Of a DNA stretch of 64,000 nt, positions 38,358 to 50,200 are shown piece after piece. Origin of the DNA: Sitta carolinensis (lineage: Eukaryota; Chordata; Aves; Passeriformes; Sittidae); assembly GCA_032173965.1 (NCBI GenBank), contig JAVUNC010000006.1:36117870-36181869 (forward strand). Direction: 5' to 3'. Under the pieces are notes generated by a model that was given only the letters and a program-made list of their open reading frames with translations, was not told the origin of the DNA and made no database searches. The first letter of the stretch is position 1. Every line of letters begins with the position of its first letter. Position numbers and translations under genes: made by a program.

Positions 38358-41300
38358 TTTTTCCTTCTTTTCCATAGTCTTTTAGATTTTGGAGTATCTA
38401 AATTAATCTGATTATCTAATCAGCCTAATCACTATGTGATAATGGCCACAGTTTCTTTTTCAAGATGAAGAAATACTTAACTAGACTGGATTGGATGTCA
38501 TTATGATTCCTGTTACATTAGATTTCTGTGAGGTAATGAATAAGTCAACAAGTAAATGTAGCCCATCCCTCTGTGTGCATCTTGCTTCAGAATACATCCC
38601 ACTGATTTTGTTTGAATTCCTCGTGGGATTATTGTAGTCCAGTCTGAACGTGCATCAATTAGGAAGATAAAATCTCGGTTCCCAGAACCCTTCTTACATA
38701 TGTTATATATTCATTACATAATCTTTGTTGCTTCTTCTTTCAGTCACAGAATATTACCTATGCTCACAGGCAAATTCTAAAATCTAAATAGTCCCACTGG
38801 AATGTGGAAGTATCTTGGGTAGTCTCCTTTTCTTTGCCTTCTGAAAATTAAAACAGCAAAGTATGCATGAAAGCTGCTTAATTCAAGCATCAAATAGCAG
38901 GTCCTTCATTTAAAACATGTTTTGTTTCTTTGTCTTTCTTTCTGATTTCTGCATCCTTTCCTGGCAGACATTAATCTCCCCCTCTTTAATACAGAATTCT
39001 GAAGGAAGGAAGGAAGGGGCGCCAATTAAGCCTCTGTTATCTCAGTAAAGACAGGCAATTTCTTCACTAATTGAATTAAAGATTGTGGAGGGCAGACATT
39101 TGCCTTTAATCCAAATTTGTTGCTGTAATTAATAAAACATGTCTCTGATGCTGAAAAGTTACAATCACAACTTAAGTAATATTTGACCTCAAGGAAAGAT
39201 CATTTTTTCTAATACATGGACAAATGTATTTTCAGCAAAGTGTATTCAGTAATATCAGCAGCCCTGGGCTTGGGGTTTTTGATTATGTGTAAGACAATAT
39301 TTTATTAAAAAGAAAGAAGATTACACTAGATGGTAGTATAAACCCTCATAAATGGATAACTTTTGCACACAGAGAAACAGCAAATGTAATGCCTAAAGGA
39401 CTCCACTGGATAAATAATGCACCATATAAAAGCTGAACCTATGCCTTGATTCAGATATTACCTAGAGTTTGGACGTTGGCACACATGAGGAATTTGAGAG
39501 TATTGTTTTCTTTTATGTTACAGCCATATAAAAATGCAAATAAAAATATTCCCTTTTTTAAATTGTTCTACTTTTCCTTTGCATTTTGTTACAAAACTAG
39601 AATCACAACTGAGCATGTTCTCTAGCATCCCAGCCCTCCTACACATATTTAGTAGCCCATATGGAGGTGTCAGATATAATCTGAGAAATGGGATTAGTAT
39701 CAGAGTTCACAGTTATTACTCTTGTGGCAACCATTTCACAGAAAAGACATCATGCTTCACTGTGTACCAGTGTGTTATTGTCACAGGAGGTGCAGAAAAC
39801 AGTATGTTTATACAGCTTCTAAAGTGATACTTTAACTGTGGGATAGAATCACCAGCAGTGTTTAAGGAATAAAATAGTCTCCAAACCATTTAGCTACCCT
39901 GTTTTTTTAGCATTTTACCAATTTTTAAATCTATTTCCAGAGATCTAAAACATTTTCCAACAAAATAGAGAAACATGATGCAGTCTTTGTCAGAAACAGT
40001 CATTTTAAAAGTATCTCTTTTCACTCTTCATTTTTGTTGACCCCAAGTTTACAAGATTCTTAATTTTATGCCCAAGATTCTTAACTTTAATATGTCAACT
40101 TGATGATTTAAGCTTAACACAGAGCAGGAAAGTTCATAAGTCATTTTTATGAAAACATTGGAAAGTAGATTACATGATGCACATTTATTTCAGTGGGCAC
40201 TGGATGGTACTTCAAGTGTTGGATTTTGACCCACATAATTTTTAGAAATAACAAATGATTTTATATTTAATTAAATAAGGAACACATATTTAAAAAACAG
40301 TTGAAGACTTCGAATGTAAACTCTACAGATTAGCACTGAATGTTCCTATTCTAATTTTTCTTCATGAATATTCAATTAAATGGCACAAACTTCACGAGCT
40401 CACAATTTTCTTGCTTTACAAAGGTCTCTAAAAATAAAAGACCTAATTTTCTGAAATAATAGTTAGAGGTTTATGCTGGAATAATATTAAAGATGCCAAG
40501 AGTATTACACTGATATTTTATGGGGGTAAAATCACAGTGATTTAGGCCTGAAAAATTTTAAAGCCTGTTGAATTTGTTTCACTAAGCAAAAGGTCTAAAA
40601 ATCTGAAGAAATAACTTCAATATAGTGCCACAAGACCTACAGAGAAACACACCAAAGCCCTGATAGCTTGCTTGGAAGCCTCTTACTATGTAATATACCA
40701 CTCTTCTTCTTCATGAAGGAATATAGGATGAAACTAGCACTGCAATTAATGAAAATGCAATGTCCAGCATTTGCAGTATAAAACATTTCATTCAAATAAA
40801 GGAAAAATGAATTCAGAAACATAAGCTAAAGGGGGACAAAAAGAAAAATAATATTTTAAAAAAGACCCACCGAACACAGTTGCTGGAAAACAAGGGTTTA
40901 ATTTCTTAGCCAGCATAAGTCAGCACAGCTTCCCTGGCACAAACAGATCACTGACAGTAAACCCAAGAGTTGGGAAAAAAGACAAAAAGGTTATTATCAA
41001 GGAAATGAAAGGATTAGAAGAACAGAAGATTCAGAAACATCCTTTGTTTTATTGCTTACACATCTGTGCTTCTTAAATATAAGAGTGTTCATTTGAAACC
41101 AGATGTAAAATTTCGACTTAGTATTTTTTTACATTTTTAGTATTTGGATAACTTAAAAACATATGGTCAAAGTGGTGAACTATCAATGTTTTTAAAAATG
41201 TGGAAAAATCTTGAAGAGCATGCTTTCTTCTCAGAAAAAGGCAAAGGGATATAAAAGTGCTGTAAAAAATCCACCTTTGCACTGACGAAATAAATAAATC

Positions 41301-41636
41301 AAATCATGATCATATGTTGGCAGGAATAGCACTGTCATATCACTTACAACTGCTGCATATTTATCTGAATTCTGGTCTAGGAGGTTGCTACACTGGTGGA
41401 ATATGCCCATTATGTGACTTAGTGTTCAACAGGAAACTATGATGAACATCAAAGATCAGAGTTGATGAGAGCATGAAAAAAAGGGATTCCTACTGTGAAA
41501 TGTTTGCTGTTCTCATTGCAGGGAAGACAACTTGGATAAAATAGGCAAGCCACTATTACGTGATTAATAAATAAAACATCAGATTTTGTCCACTCATTCT
41601 GGAACCAATTTTTATTTCTTTCTCAGATGTGATAAA
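38358..41636. other. AT-rich sequence with a possible conserved patch
   Basis: No transposon was recognised. At about 38975-39140 the sequence is less biased and rich in transcription-factor-like words: CCAATTAAG, TTAATCCAAATTTG and GCTGTAATTAAT, homeodomain- and TCF-like. An AATAAA lies at about 39128. The rest is unique AT-rich DNA. Confidence 0.4.
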
Positions 41637-42690
41637 TCACAGAATCACAGGATATCCTAAACTGGAAGGAACCTGCAAGGACCACGGAAGTCCAACTTCT
41701 GGCACTGCCCAGGACAGCCCAAGGAGCCGCACCATGTGCTGAGTTCATTGTCCAAATGTTTCTTGAACTCGGACAGACTTGCTGTGACCACTTCCCTGGG
41801 GAGTCTATTCCAGCGTCCAACCCCTCTCTGGCTGAAGAACCTTTTCCTAATACCAGCCCAAACATCCACTGACACAACTTCAGACCATTCCCTTGGATCA
41901 CTGGAGAGAAGAGGTTAGTGCCTCCCCCTACTCTTCCCCCCATGAGGAAATATAACTACTGGGGGTCTCCCCTCAATCTCCTCTTCTCCAGACTGAGCAC
42001 ACCAAGTGACATCACCTCTCTTCATAAGACTTCTTCTCCAGGCTCTTCACCACCTTCCCCATCTTCCCAATCACCTCCTTTGGGTGCTTTCTAATAGTTT
42101 TACATCTTATAGTGCAGTGCCTAGAACTGCATGCAGGACTCAGGAGGAGGCTGCAGAGCAGAGTGGGACAGTCCCCTCCCTTGCCTGGCTGGCAGTGCTG
42201 TGTCTGGTGCCCCCCAGGACAGGGTTAACCCTCCTGGTTGCCAGGGCTCTGCTGGCTCCTTCTCAGCTTGCCATCGACCAGGACTCCCAGGTGCCTTTTC
42301 ACAGCACTGCTCCCCAGCCTCTCATTCCCCAGTCCGTCCATACATCCAGGGTTGCTCCATCCCAGATGCGGAATCTGTCACCTGTCTTTGTTAAGCTTCT
42401 TACAGCTGGTGATTGCCCAGACCTCTAATTTCTCCAGGTCTCCCTGCCTTCAAAAGAGTCAACTTCTCCAAATTTACTATGATCTGTAAACTTAGTTACA
42501 CTTCAAGTCCTTAATCAAGGTCATTAAATGAAGGTGTTGAAGAGAACTGGCCCTGAGATGGAGCTCTGCATAACCCCAAGAATGACAAGTGCCAGCCTGA
42601 TATAACCCCATTTATTTTAACCCTTTGTGCTGGTTGTTCACCTATTACTTTATGTACTTATCCAGTAAATGCCTGTTTTCTGAAGTATGT
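41637..42690 (-). mobile_element. CR1 LINE fragment, about 1 kb, with the ORF2 C-terminal remnant
   Basis: The sequence starts TCACAGAATCACAGG and proceeds through the standard complement of CR1: GGAAGGAACCTGCAAGGACC, CACTTCCCTGGGGAGTCTATTCC, TGGCTGAAGAACCTTTTCCTAA and CTCCTCTTCTCCAGACTGAGC, on to GTGTCTGGTGCCCCCCAGGACAG and the block ending AACCCTTTGTGC. On the minus strand near 41657-41875 the end of the reverse transcriptase polyprotein is still readable (motif NRLPREVV followed by LSEFKKHLDN). It is 5'-truncated, as is usual for CR1, and broken by stops and indels. The left boundary is firm; the right boundary is approximate. Confidence 0.95.
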
Positions 42691-42997
42691 GAATCCAATA
42701 TAGATAACAAATCAAAAAGGTATTAGAAGCCTCTCAGTCTGACTTCAGTGCCCCTTACATTTCTTAAGTGACCTGTTTCCAGTTATTACAATTATACTTA
42801 AATCTCTCATTTAATTAGAAATCAGTATTCTTCATTTTCATGCAAACACATATGCAGAGATGTTAATTTTCAGTATTCTTTCTTTGAAATTACTGAAGTA
42901 CATCTGGCATGACAGCCTTGTCTGTGTGTTGGTGGTACCAGCAATAACAACATTTATGAATATAGATACTTCTGTTCTCTGCATCTTCAGGACTTAC

Positions 42998-43120
42998 ATT
43001 GTGCTTGTTAGGAAGTAATTGCAGACCTTGCACAGGTTTTATTGTGCTCTTATTTATTTTCACACAAACTATTGGTATTGAAACATTTGCTGTTCTTTTT
43101 TTTTTCTGTTCAATTCTTGT
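42998..43120 (-). CDS. weak candidate exon, minus-strand gene
   Basis: On the minus strand the acceptor GTAAGTATTTTCAG precedes 41 phase-0 codons (TRIEQKKKRTANVSIPIVCV, then KINKSTIKP...). These end AAT|GTAAGT, a perfect donor. The frame also stays open beyond the donor to a TAA at 42890, with a Cys/His-rich tail (KCCYCWYHQH), so it could alternatively be a 231-base terminal exon. It lies between two CR1 copies but is not CR1. No family was recognised. Confidence 0.25.
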
Positions 43121-43169
43121 CTGAAAATACTTACAAGTTTTATCTGTCTTATCTGTGATAATCCCAGGA

Positions 43170-43533
43170 GAAACACAGAGACTGAGAGCAACTTCCATGC
43201 AGCTGGTCTTCAACATCCTCATGAGGAGAAGTGAAGGGCAAGTGTGATCTCTGGTCTCATGACACAGCTCGAGGAAATGGCCTGAAGCTGTCATGGGAGG
43301 TTTAGGTTGGATATCAGGAAAAAGTGTTTCCCCCAGGGGGTGGCTGAGCACTAGAATGGGCTCCCCAGGGAAGCAGCCACAGCACCAACCCTGACAGAGT
43401 TCAAGAAGAGCTTGGACAATTCTCTCAGACCCATGGTGTGACTCTAGGGTTGTCCTCCACAGGGACAGAATTTGCACTCAATGATCCTGATGGGTCCCTT
43501 CCAACTCAGCATATTCTATGATTCTGTGATTCT
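43170..43533 (+). mobile_element. CR1 LINE 3' fragment, about 360 bases
   Basis: The sequence runs through CR1 3' blocks in sense order: GAGGAAATGGCCTGAAGCTG, GGAGGTTTAGGTTGGATATCAGGAAAAAG, the GGCTCCCCAGGGAAG block and GACAGAGTTCAAGAAG. It then reads GATCCTGATGGGTCCCTTCCAACTC and ends in the terminal repeats ATTCTATGATTCTGTGATTCT. The 3' end is precise; the 5' truncation point is approximate. Confidence 0.95.
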
Positions 43534-45309
43534 ACATGCCATGCTCAGTGTTACATCACTCTTTCTGACCCTTGGCTCCACCATTCTTGGATCCATATTG
43601 ACTCAGATACAAAAAATATTTAAAATATCCTCATTCAGTCTGTGGATAAGCAACTATTTTTTCTTTCTCAGTAAGTGAGAGGTGGGAGCTCAAAGACTCT
43701 AGGCCTATGGAAAAAAATATTGATACAAGAATCCTGTTTGCGAGAGAATATTTTATCCAATATATCGAAAAGCATAAATTGTAAGGCTATAGTTGTGATG
43801 CATTGTACTGGATTCAGTATGTAGACCTTCAAAACACTTATAAGGATATTAAGCAGGTTGAAGTTAATCTCATGGTGGCATTAAACAACACTGTTAAAGC
43901 AGAAAACTTATTCCTGTATAGTATTTGCACCTGATACTCAATCCCTAAGGCTAGTCTACCTTTTAAATATAGGTATTGCATATGAATCTCTTGGTATTAA
44001 GCCATAAAATTTCACCAAAATTCCATTTTAGAGAAACAAAGTAGGAATTCTGCATATAAGTTCTGTTACCTACTCATCCGGTGACCTGCTAAGTTTCTCT
44101 CTGCTATCTTTTCATATTCTCTGTAGACAGTCTCAAAAAAAATTGAGTCATTGCTGTTTTGTGTTAAACATCCAGTTTAAATTATTTCCAACCTTGATGC
44201 TACTGAGATAAAATTCTTTGTTGCTTTTTTGTGGTTTTTGCTTAGAACATGATGTTCCCACATTTAGCTTTGCCAGAGCCACGTGTGTCTGTTGGCCTGT
44301 TGGACAGTAGAAAATAAAAAGATCCATCAGTCAAAAGAATTGAGAAAAGCTACTTATGCTGAAGATTTTCAATTTGTTTCCTTTATCATTTTGATCTTAG
44401 ACCACTGAGTGTAGTGTTCTGGCCCACTGGATGCTGTTTGATCTCTTGGACTACAGTCAATACATTCTTGTGTGTGCCCGGAGTTTTGCTTGTTTGCCAA
44501 ATGCATCACTACAGCCTATTAGACCTTGAACTCGTGCTGGGCACAGCAATGTGGCCTGACAGTGCCTGTTGATGAGTGCAATGTACGTGCTGCACATGTA
44601 TATTAAAGTTAGGTACTTACTATTTATTCACCCTTACTTTTCTTTCCCTAATGCATTTCTTACATCATGCAGTACAATGGAAACATATGTCCAACTTGTA
44701 GCAGCAGCAGTTACAAGAAATCAAGTGATGCCAGCCTGTATTTTTCAATAATGAAGGATAAAATAACAATATTATAAACACATTACACAAATCAGTATTT
44801 CATCAGTATCCTGAATATATCTTTTTCTACAGCTTTTATGTCTGAAGGCAGTTGTGAAGCTGCTTGTATTTGTCACACTTTTATTACCTCTGTTATATCT
44901 TTTTACTCTCACAACCTCAATTAACTTAAGAAGTAGGAACAATTTTTTTTTCCTATATGAAGAGAAATCTGGAAGTTACAAATGTTTTCAGTCTTAAGAC
45001 AGTGAAAGTGTACATTTACAGCTATAAAGAAAGGGAATGACTAAAAAGTTCACTAGCAATGGCTGTGAAAATATATGTGAACAAAGCTGAGATTCAGCTA
45101 TTTCTAAATTCATAAAGTTTCTGCTTTTACACAGCCAGAAATACCAAAGATCTAATGCAATCTACTGAAAGAATACTCTCTCATGTCATACTAAGAGCAC
45201 AGTTGAATTTTGCTTTCATGCAACCATAATCCAAGCCACAAAACATTTCAAACACAGGGATAAAAGACAATTCCTGACAGGATAAGCTAGTTTTTTATGC
45301 ATAAACCAG
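43534..45309. other. AT-rich sequence, no supported feature
   Basis: Nothing recognisable beyond short homopolymer runs such as T9 near 44944. No transposon or exon is supported. Confidence 0.45.
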
Positions 45310-45774
45310 TCATAAAATATAGATAAATAACAAAATCTCTGAGACAATATTGTCTAAATCAATATGCAGTAGGAATGAGTACATCACCAAATGGATATCA
45401 ACATTTTTCATATGCATCATGATGCATAATTTTAAGGGGGGAGATGAAATATGGTAACAATTAGCTGGTCCAAAAATATTTCTGAGAAACTCCTCCCATG
45501 TCTGAGAGGTAGGATGAAGCTCATTTGAAAATATAACAAATAGTGGCGCATCCATCTCAAGTATGAGGTGACATTTTATCAGAAATAAAATATGATAGCT
45601 GAGTATGTCAAGGTTCTTAAAGTCCTTGAAAATAAAGGAAAGTGGATTATGCTTGATTGTAAAGAGATGATGAAGTAGAAGTAGCTGACTGAAAAATTTT
45701 AAAAGGGAGTGCAAAAGCCAGGAAAAAATAAATGGGTGAATATAAGTGGGCCAGGATTTATCAATGGATGTCAA
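45310..45774 (-). other. longest non-repeat open frame (154 codons), unassigned
   Basis: This minus-strand frame is open for 154 codons and is the longest in the window outside microsatellites and CR1. Most of it is rich in F, L, I and H, like translated AT-rich noise. A central part, MDAPLFVIFSNELHPTSQTW followed by EEFLRNIFGPANCYH, looks more protein-like and follows a possible acceptor (ACCTCATACTTGAG). There is no strong donor or start context. It may be a chance frame, an old retrosequence or a poorly bounded exon. Confidence 0.2.
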
Positions 45775-47023
45775 ACAATGGAGAAGACACTGTTTTCACT
45801 GAAAAGTAGTATATAAGTATCTAGACAAGATCTTTAGCTCCGTAATTTGCAAAAACACTACACCTTAAACAAGTGCAAATAAAATTGGGCTCTAAAGAGC
45901 CAGAGTGATATCAAAGACAAAAAATGGCACTTAAAAGTGAGCTGCTGTCATGGCACTGTATTAGCAGTTCTTTAGAGACCCTGCTGGGACTGTTACCAAG
46001 GGATGATGTAATGGGAGTGACTTTCATTTGTCAGGTAAGAAAGTTGCACTGAAACAATAAGCAGTGAAAGGCTAATTTGACTGTGAATTGTTCTTGTGCA
46101 TCACGTTTTCTGTAGAAAAGGGCCCTGGAAGAACAAAAATAAGGAATTGGAAATGGAGGATGGAAGGAAAAGGAAAAGGAGCACTTTCTGTTCTTTGAAA
46201 GACTGTTTTACATAGGTGAAGACTGACCTGGAAAGGAGAGAGTCAAGAAATGAAAATCATGTAAGTTTTCAGGATGGTTAATAGCACTGAAGGAAGCTGA
46301 TCAGTCAAGGAGCATAAAAGGGGCATATTTGGGCTGAATTTGGCTAGGTTTCAAAACTGTGTTCCTGTGTTAGTTGCTGTGGACTGGAACCATTGCACTG
46401 AAGTGTCAAAGAAACAGAGGAAATGGAAGATTTCCAGATTTTCTATCAGGCAGTTTTGGTTGTTTTGTGTTTTTTTTTTTTTTTTTTTTTTTTTTTTGTA
46501 TTATTTTTTTTTGTTTTTGTTTTGTTTTGGGTTTTTTTGTTTTAATTTCCATTGTTTTAAAACATTTTTTCCTAATAGACTATGGCAGTTGAACTAAATG
46601 GAAATACAATACAGAGAAAGAGGCCAGCAACAAGCTTCACTCAAAGAAAAGTTTTAAATGTGGTTTATTGGAACAGCAAATATCATGGCTTAATGCACTA
46701 CCTGCAATGCTAGTGCAAATCTATGGATCATTAAATATAGACTAGATTTATCTTGACTTTTTTAGTCTTCATTTTCTTGAGAATCTCTCTAATAGTGCTC
46801 TCACACTATGATTAACCCTTTCTCCTGCTTGTGCCCTTTCCTGCATTCTAAATAACCCATGGAGAGGTAATCCATATCCTGATTAGAAGATGAGCAAATG
46901 TATGTGTAGGAGTGGGATCAATGTCAGTTGCAATTAAGAAAACCATAAATTGCCATCTCATGTAAAATTTTTCAATTGTACTCGTTATCTGAAAATTACT
47001 CTCCTCAAACAATGTTTAAATAT
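45775..47023. other. AT-rich sequence with a T-rich tract
   Basis: The region includes a T28 run at 46470-46497 that continues as T-rich low complexity to about 46570. A 67-base segment at 45968-46034 ends CAG|GTAAGA and is open, but is too short to support. Nothing else was recognised. Confidence 0.5.
46470..46570. repeat. T-rich low-complexity tract (T28 plus T/G runs)
   Basis: Twenty-eight T are followed by T-runs separated by single G or A. Frames through it are artefacts. Confidence 0.95.
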
Positions 47024-47160
47024 CACCGAATCACATATTAAGGAAGTCTGTTGGTTATCTATTTCAACTCCCCTGCTAAAGCAGGTTCACCTAGACTAGG
47101 TGGCACAGGATCAGGACCAATCAGACTTTAAATATCTTCAGAGAAAAGTTAGTTTCCATA
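47024..47160 (-). mobile_element. CR1 LINE 3' stub
   Basis: The blocks CACCGAATCACATATTAAGG, TCAACTCCCCTGCTAAAGCAGG, TTCACCTAGACTAGGTGGCACAGGATC and TTAAATATCTTCAGAGAA follow the complement of the CR1 3' region in order. The copy is old and short. Its inner end fades before the TC array at 47202. Confidence 0.85.
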
Positions 47161-47198
47161 GTTACTTCTAAACTTTTTACCCAAGTGAATTCACTTCA

Positions 47199-47201
<3 letters not shown>

Positions 47202-47250
<49 letters not shown>
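47202..47250. repeat. (TC)n dinucleotide array
   Basis: About 49 bases of TC repeat with one TTT interruption near the end. It lies just inside the faded edge of the CR1 stub. Confidence 0.97.
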
Positions 47251-50200
47251 ACTAATTATCTAATATTTGGGAAATTTTACACTAGCTTCTTTAAAATTTT
47301 GAAGTTTGAAAAACTTCACAAAGGAGCATTTTATTAATGTTGGATTCAGAATCAGCCACAGATAAAAGCTCAGTTATGAACTGTGCTACTGTAGCAAGAG
47401 GTGAACCCAGTCCCAATCTTTATCAATCTTCTCTTTTAGAGAAAGGATAGTTATGCATTTTCATAAAACTGGAAAACATACAAAATTCTTTTTAAAGATT
47501 CATGCAACAGGGAATAATGTGCATTTCCCCTTTGGTTCACTGGTATTTACTTGATATTTTCTTCTTCTAGAAAGATAAATAATTAAATAAAACTTATTGT
47601 GATATTTTTCTTGCGATTTTACCTCAATTTTGAGATGTTTACCTTGTGAAATATTAGAAATGTTGCACGTTGCATTACAATCCTCTGTATATTTTCCCCA
47701 TTTTTTTCTTATGCACCTTAAATAAGATATTGTAAAGAAAGACAAAGAAAAAGAAAAATAAGAAAGAACCTATATAGCTCTACATAAAGATTTGTACAAG
47801 GTACTTGTGCAAGGGACATACTAGTACTTAGAAGAAGTGAGAGTAGTACTGGAATGTTATGAAAATATGGAAATAAAGGAAGGTCAAAGGAACTGTTTTA
47901 GTCTTAGATGGAGTGAAAAGAATCATAGCAAAGATCATTTTTCTGCTGCTAGTCTCTATTTTATCTTACTGCACTATGTATATTTTAAAGTTAAGACATT
48001 GTTTCAGATGACTCAGGAATATAAATCCTAAAATTAACCTTTCTGTGATAAAGAGTTGTCAATGATGTTATAAATGTAAATGTAAATGTTGAAGGCTGGT
48101 CAAATGTTTCACCACCAGAGATATCTTTTTCCCAGCAGGGTTTAAGTAATATTAATGGAGCAAGATAAATACTTCATTGTCCTCTAACATGCTCTGGTGA
48201 AACTACTCAGGCTGCCAAACCATTGCTGAATATGTGGGAAATGTGTGTTTTTGAAAGCAATGCACAAAAGTAATCAAGAACAAAGGACATCTTTAGTTAT
48301 ATGCAGTTGGGGAGCATGCTCAGAATAAGCATGAACACTCTTGCAAGACCAAGAAGTCCTTGTTTTACTGCTTCTCCCATATCATTGCCTGGGCAGACTG
48401 CTCCAGATTGTCAGATTGCATCAAACATTACAGCTTCAGTAATGGCAAAGTTCATTAGGAGGATACTTCACCAGACTAATAAAGGAGTCCCTTTTTCAGC
48501 AGATTTTTTCTTCGCTGATCAGGAAAATGGATGCTCCCATAGAACAGCTTTCAGGCATTAGCCTGATTGGCAAAGGGAAGAAGTGTGGAAGAGTCAAGAT
48601 ATATCTGATTATTTATTTATTTTTAAATAAATAATGTTTGCAGGACACATTCTCATTCTAGCTAAGAAAAGATTTTTTGGCAAATATGCTTTTCTCTTAA
48701 AATATATATTGACAGTCTTGTTCTTATAAAATAAAGAAAGGTGTAAACATTGCTTTTCAAAACACTTGTCTAGAATATTTTTGAAGCTAAAATAATAGCT
48801 GCTTTGCAAGGCTCAGCTAAAACAAATATTGCACTTTTATTAAGTTTATTCTCTATGTGTATTTATATATTCACATAGAAACTAAAAAGTTAGTGCATCA
48901 TAAATACCTGATCTGGAAATAATAGTTTGGATTTAAATCCATGCATGTTCATTTTGATCCCACAGGTAAATTAATTAGTTAATTTCAGGATAGTGTTAAA
49001 TAATTTTATTTCATACAAAACCAGAAAATATTTATAATTCACATAGTAAAATCTACACATTATGAAAATGTTGTAAAAAAACCTCATCAATTTAAAGAAA
49101 AGTAGTTTATTAAGAAAGAGTAATGTTCTGTATTTATCTGAGGATTGTGTACTCAATGTGAAATGAAGATTACAACAAAATAAGGTGTGAGTACTTTTGC
49201 AACAGGGATGCACTTGAACATTTTACTTCTCTGCTGCAACTTCTTAAAACTTTGCAAGATTTTGATTTTGGCTAGAAATATAAACATCTTGACTAAAAAG
49301 GTAAACAATACAGAGATAAAATGTCTTAGGGGAAGGACAGGAAGGAATAAGACTTTGATAATGACACAGCACTTTTGAGAAACATGATGTCTAGAAAATA
49401 CACCTCATATTCTTCTCTTAAATGTGGGAAAATGATTGTCATTATATCAGATGGTCAGATTATTCAATAGGTAGGTTATTTTCATTGATCTTCCTTTAAC
49501 ATTTAAGGACAATACATGCAAGCATCTATTTGTGTATGCAAACCCACAGATTTATGTTATAGGAATAATTTCATGAGCATGATATTTTTGGGAGTAGCAT
49601 GGTAAATCTCTTCACATCAGTCCATGTCTAATAACCTGATTATATTTTTCTTGGGTATAACTCGGTCAACTGCCAATTCCTTAAAACATCGCACCTCTTT
49701 ATTTTTCCATCTTTTCTGTCACAATTCCTGTCACATTTTTGTGAGATAACTGTCATAAAGACAAACATATATATATTTATATGTATGTGTATAACTGTAG
49801 TGTGTTTTGGGAAGCTATAAGTATTTCATATCGGTATTTCATATCAGTCCTTTAAAACATTGCTTTCATAACAGTAGGAAGAGCCCAAATCAAAAACATC
49901 TGACTAAATCTGTTAACAATTTAGTTGCCTGTGAATTTTCAGTTTTCAATTTTTAGTATTTGCTAATAGTGTCTGTCTTATATAGCACAGATAATAAAAG
50001 TTTAGAAAAAATTCAAAGTTAGCAATTACATTTACAGATTATAATAACTTGGAAGAATTTTTAATATGAGGGAAAATGCAGCAACACATCAGGTAAACAA
50101 GAATAAATAAGGATCATGGCTTAAAATATTATAAAAATTAGACTGATCCTAGAAAAAGCTTATACAAAATCTGGCATGCAATGATCTGAAAAACAGATAA

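Noticed and set aside
38150..38411. Three overlapping frames rich in F, L and S
   Set aside because: They are translations of the CTTT array in all three phases.
42006..42489. 140-codon and two overlapping plus-strand frames
   Set aside because: They are antisense to the CR1 fragment; CR1's GC-richer sequence often gives long reverse frames.
43170..43477. N-terminal part of a 195-codon minus-strand frame
   Set aside because: That part is antisense to the plus-strand CR1. Only the portion below 43120 is non-repeat, and it is reported separately as a weak exon.
48301..48561. 86-codon plus-strand frame of mixed composition
   Set aside because: It has no splice sites at its edges, no recognisable homology and no promoter context.
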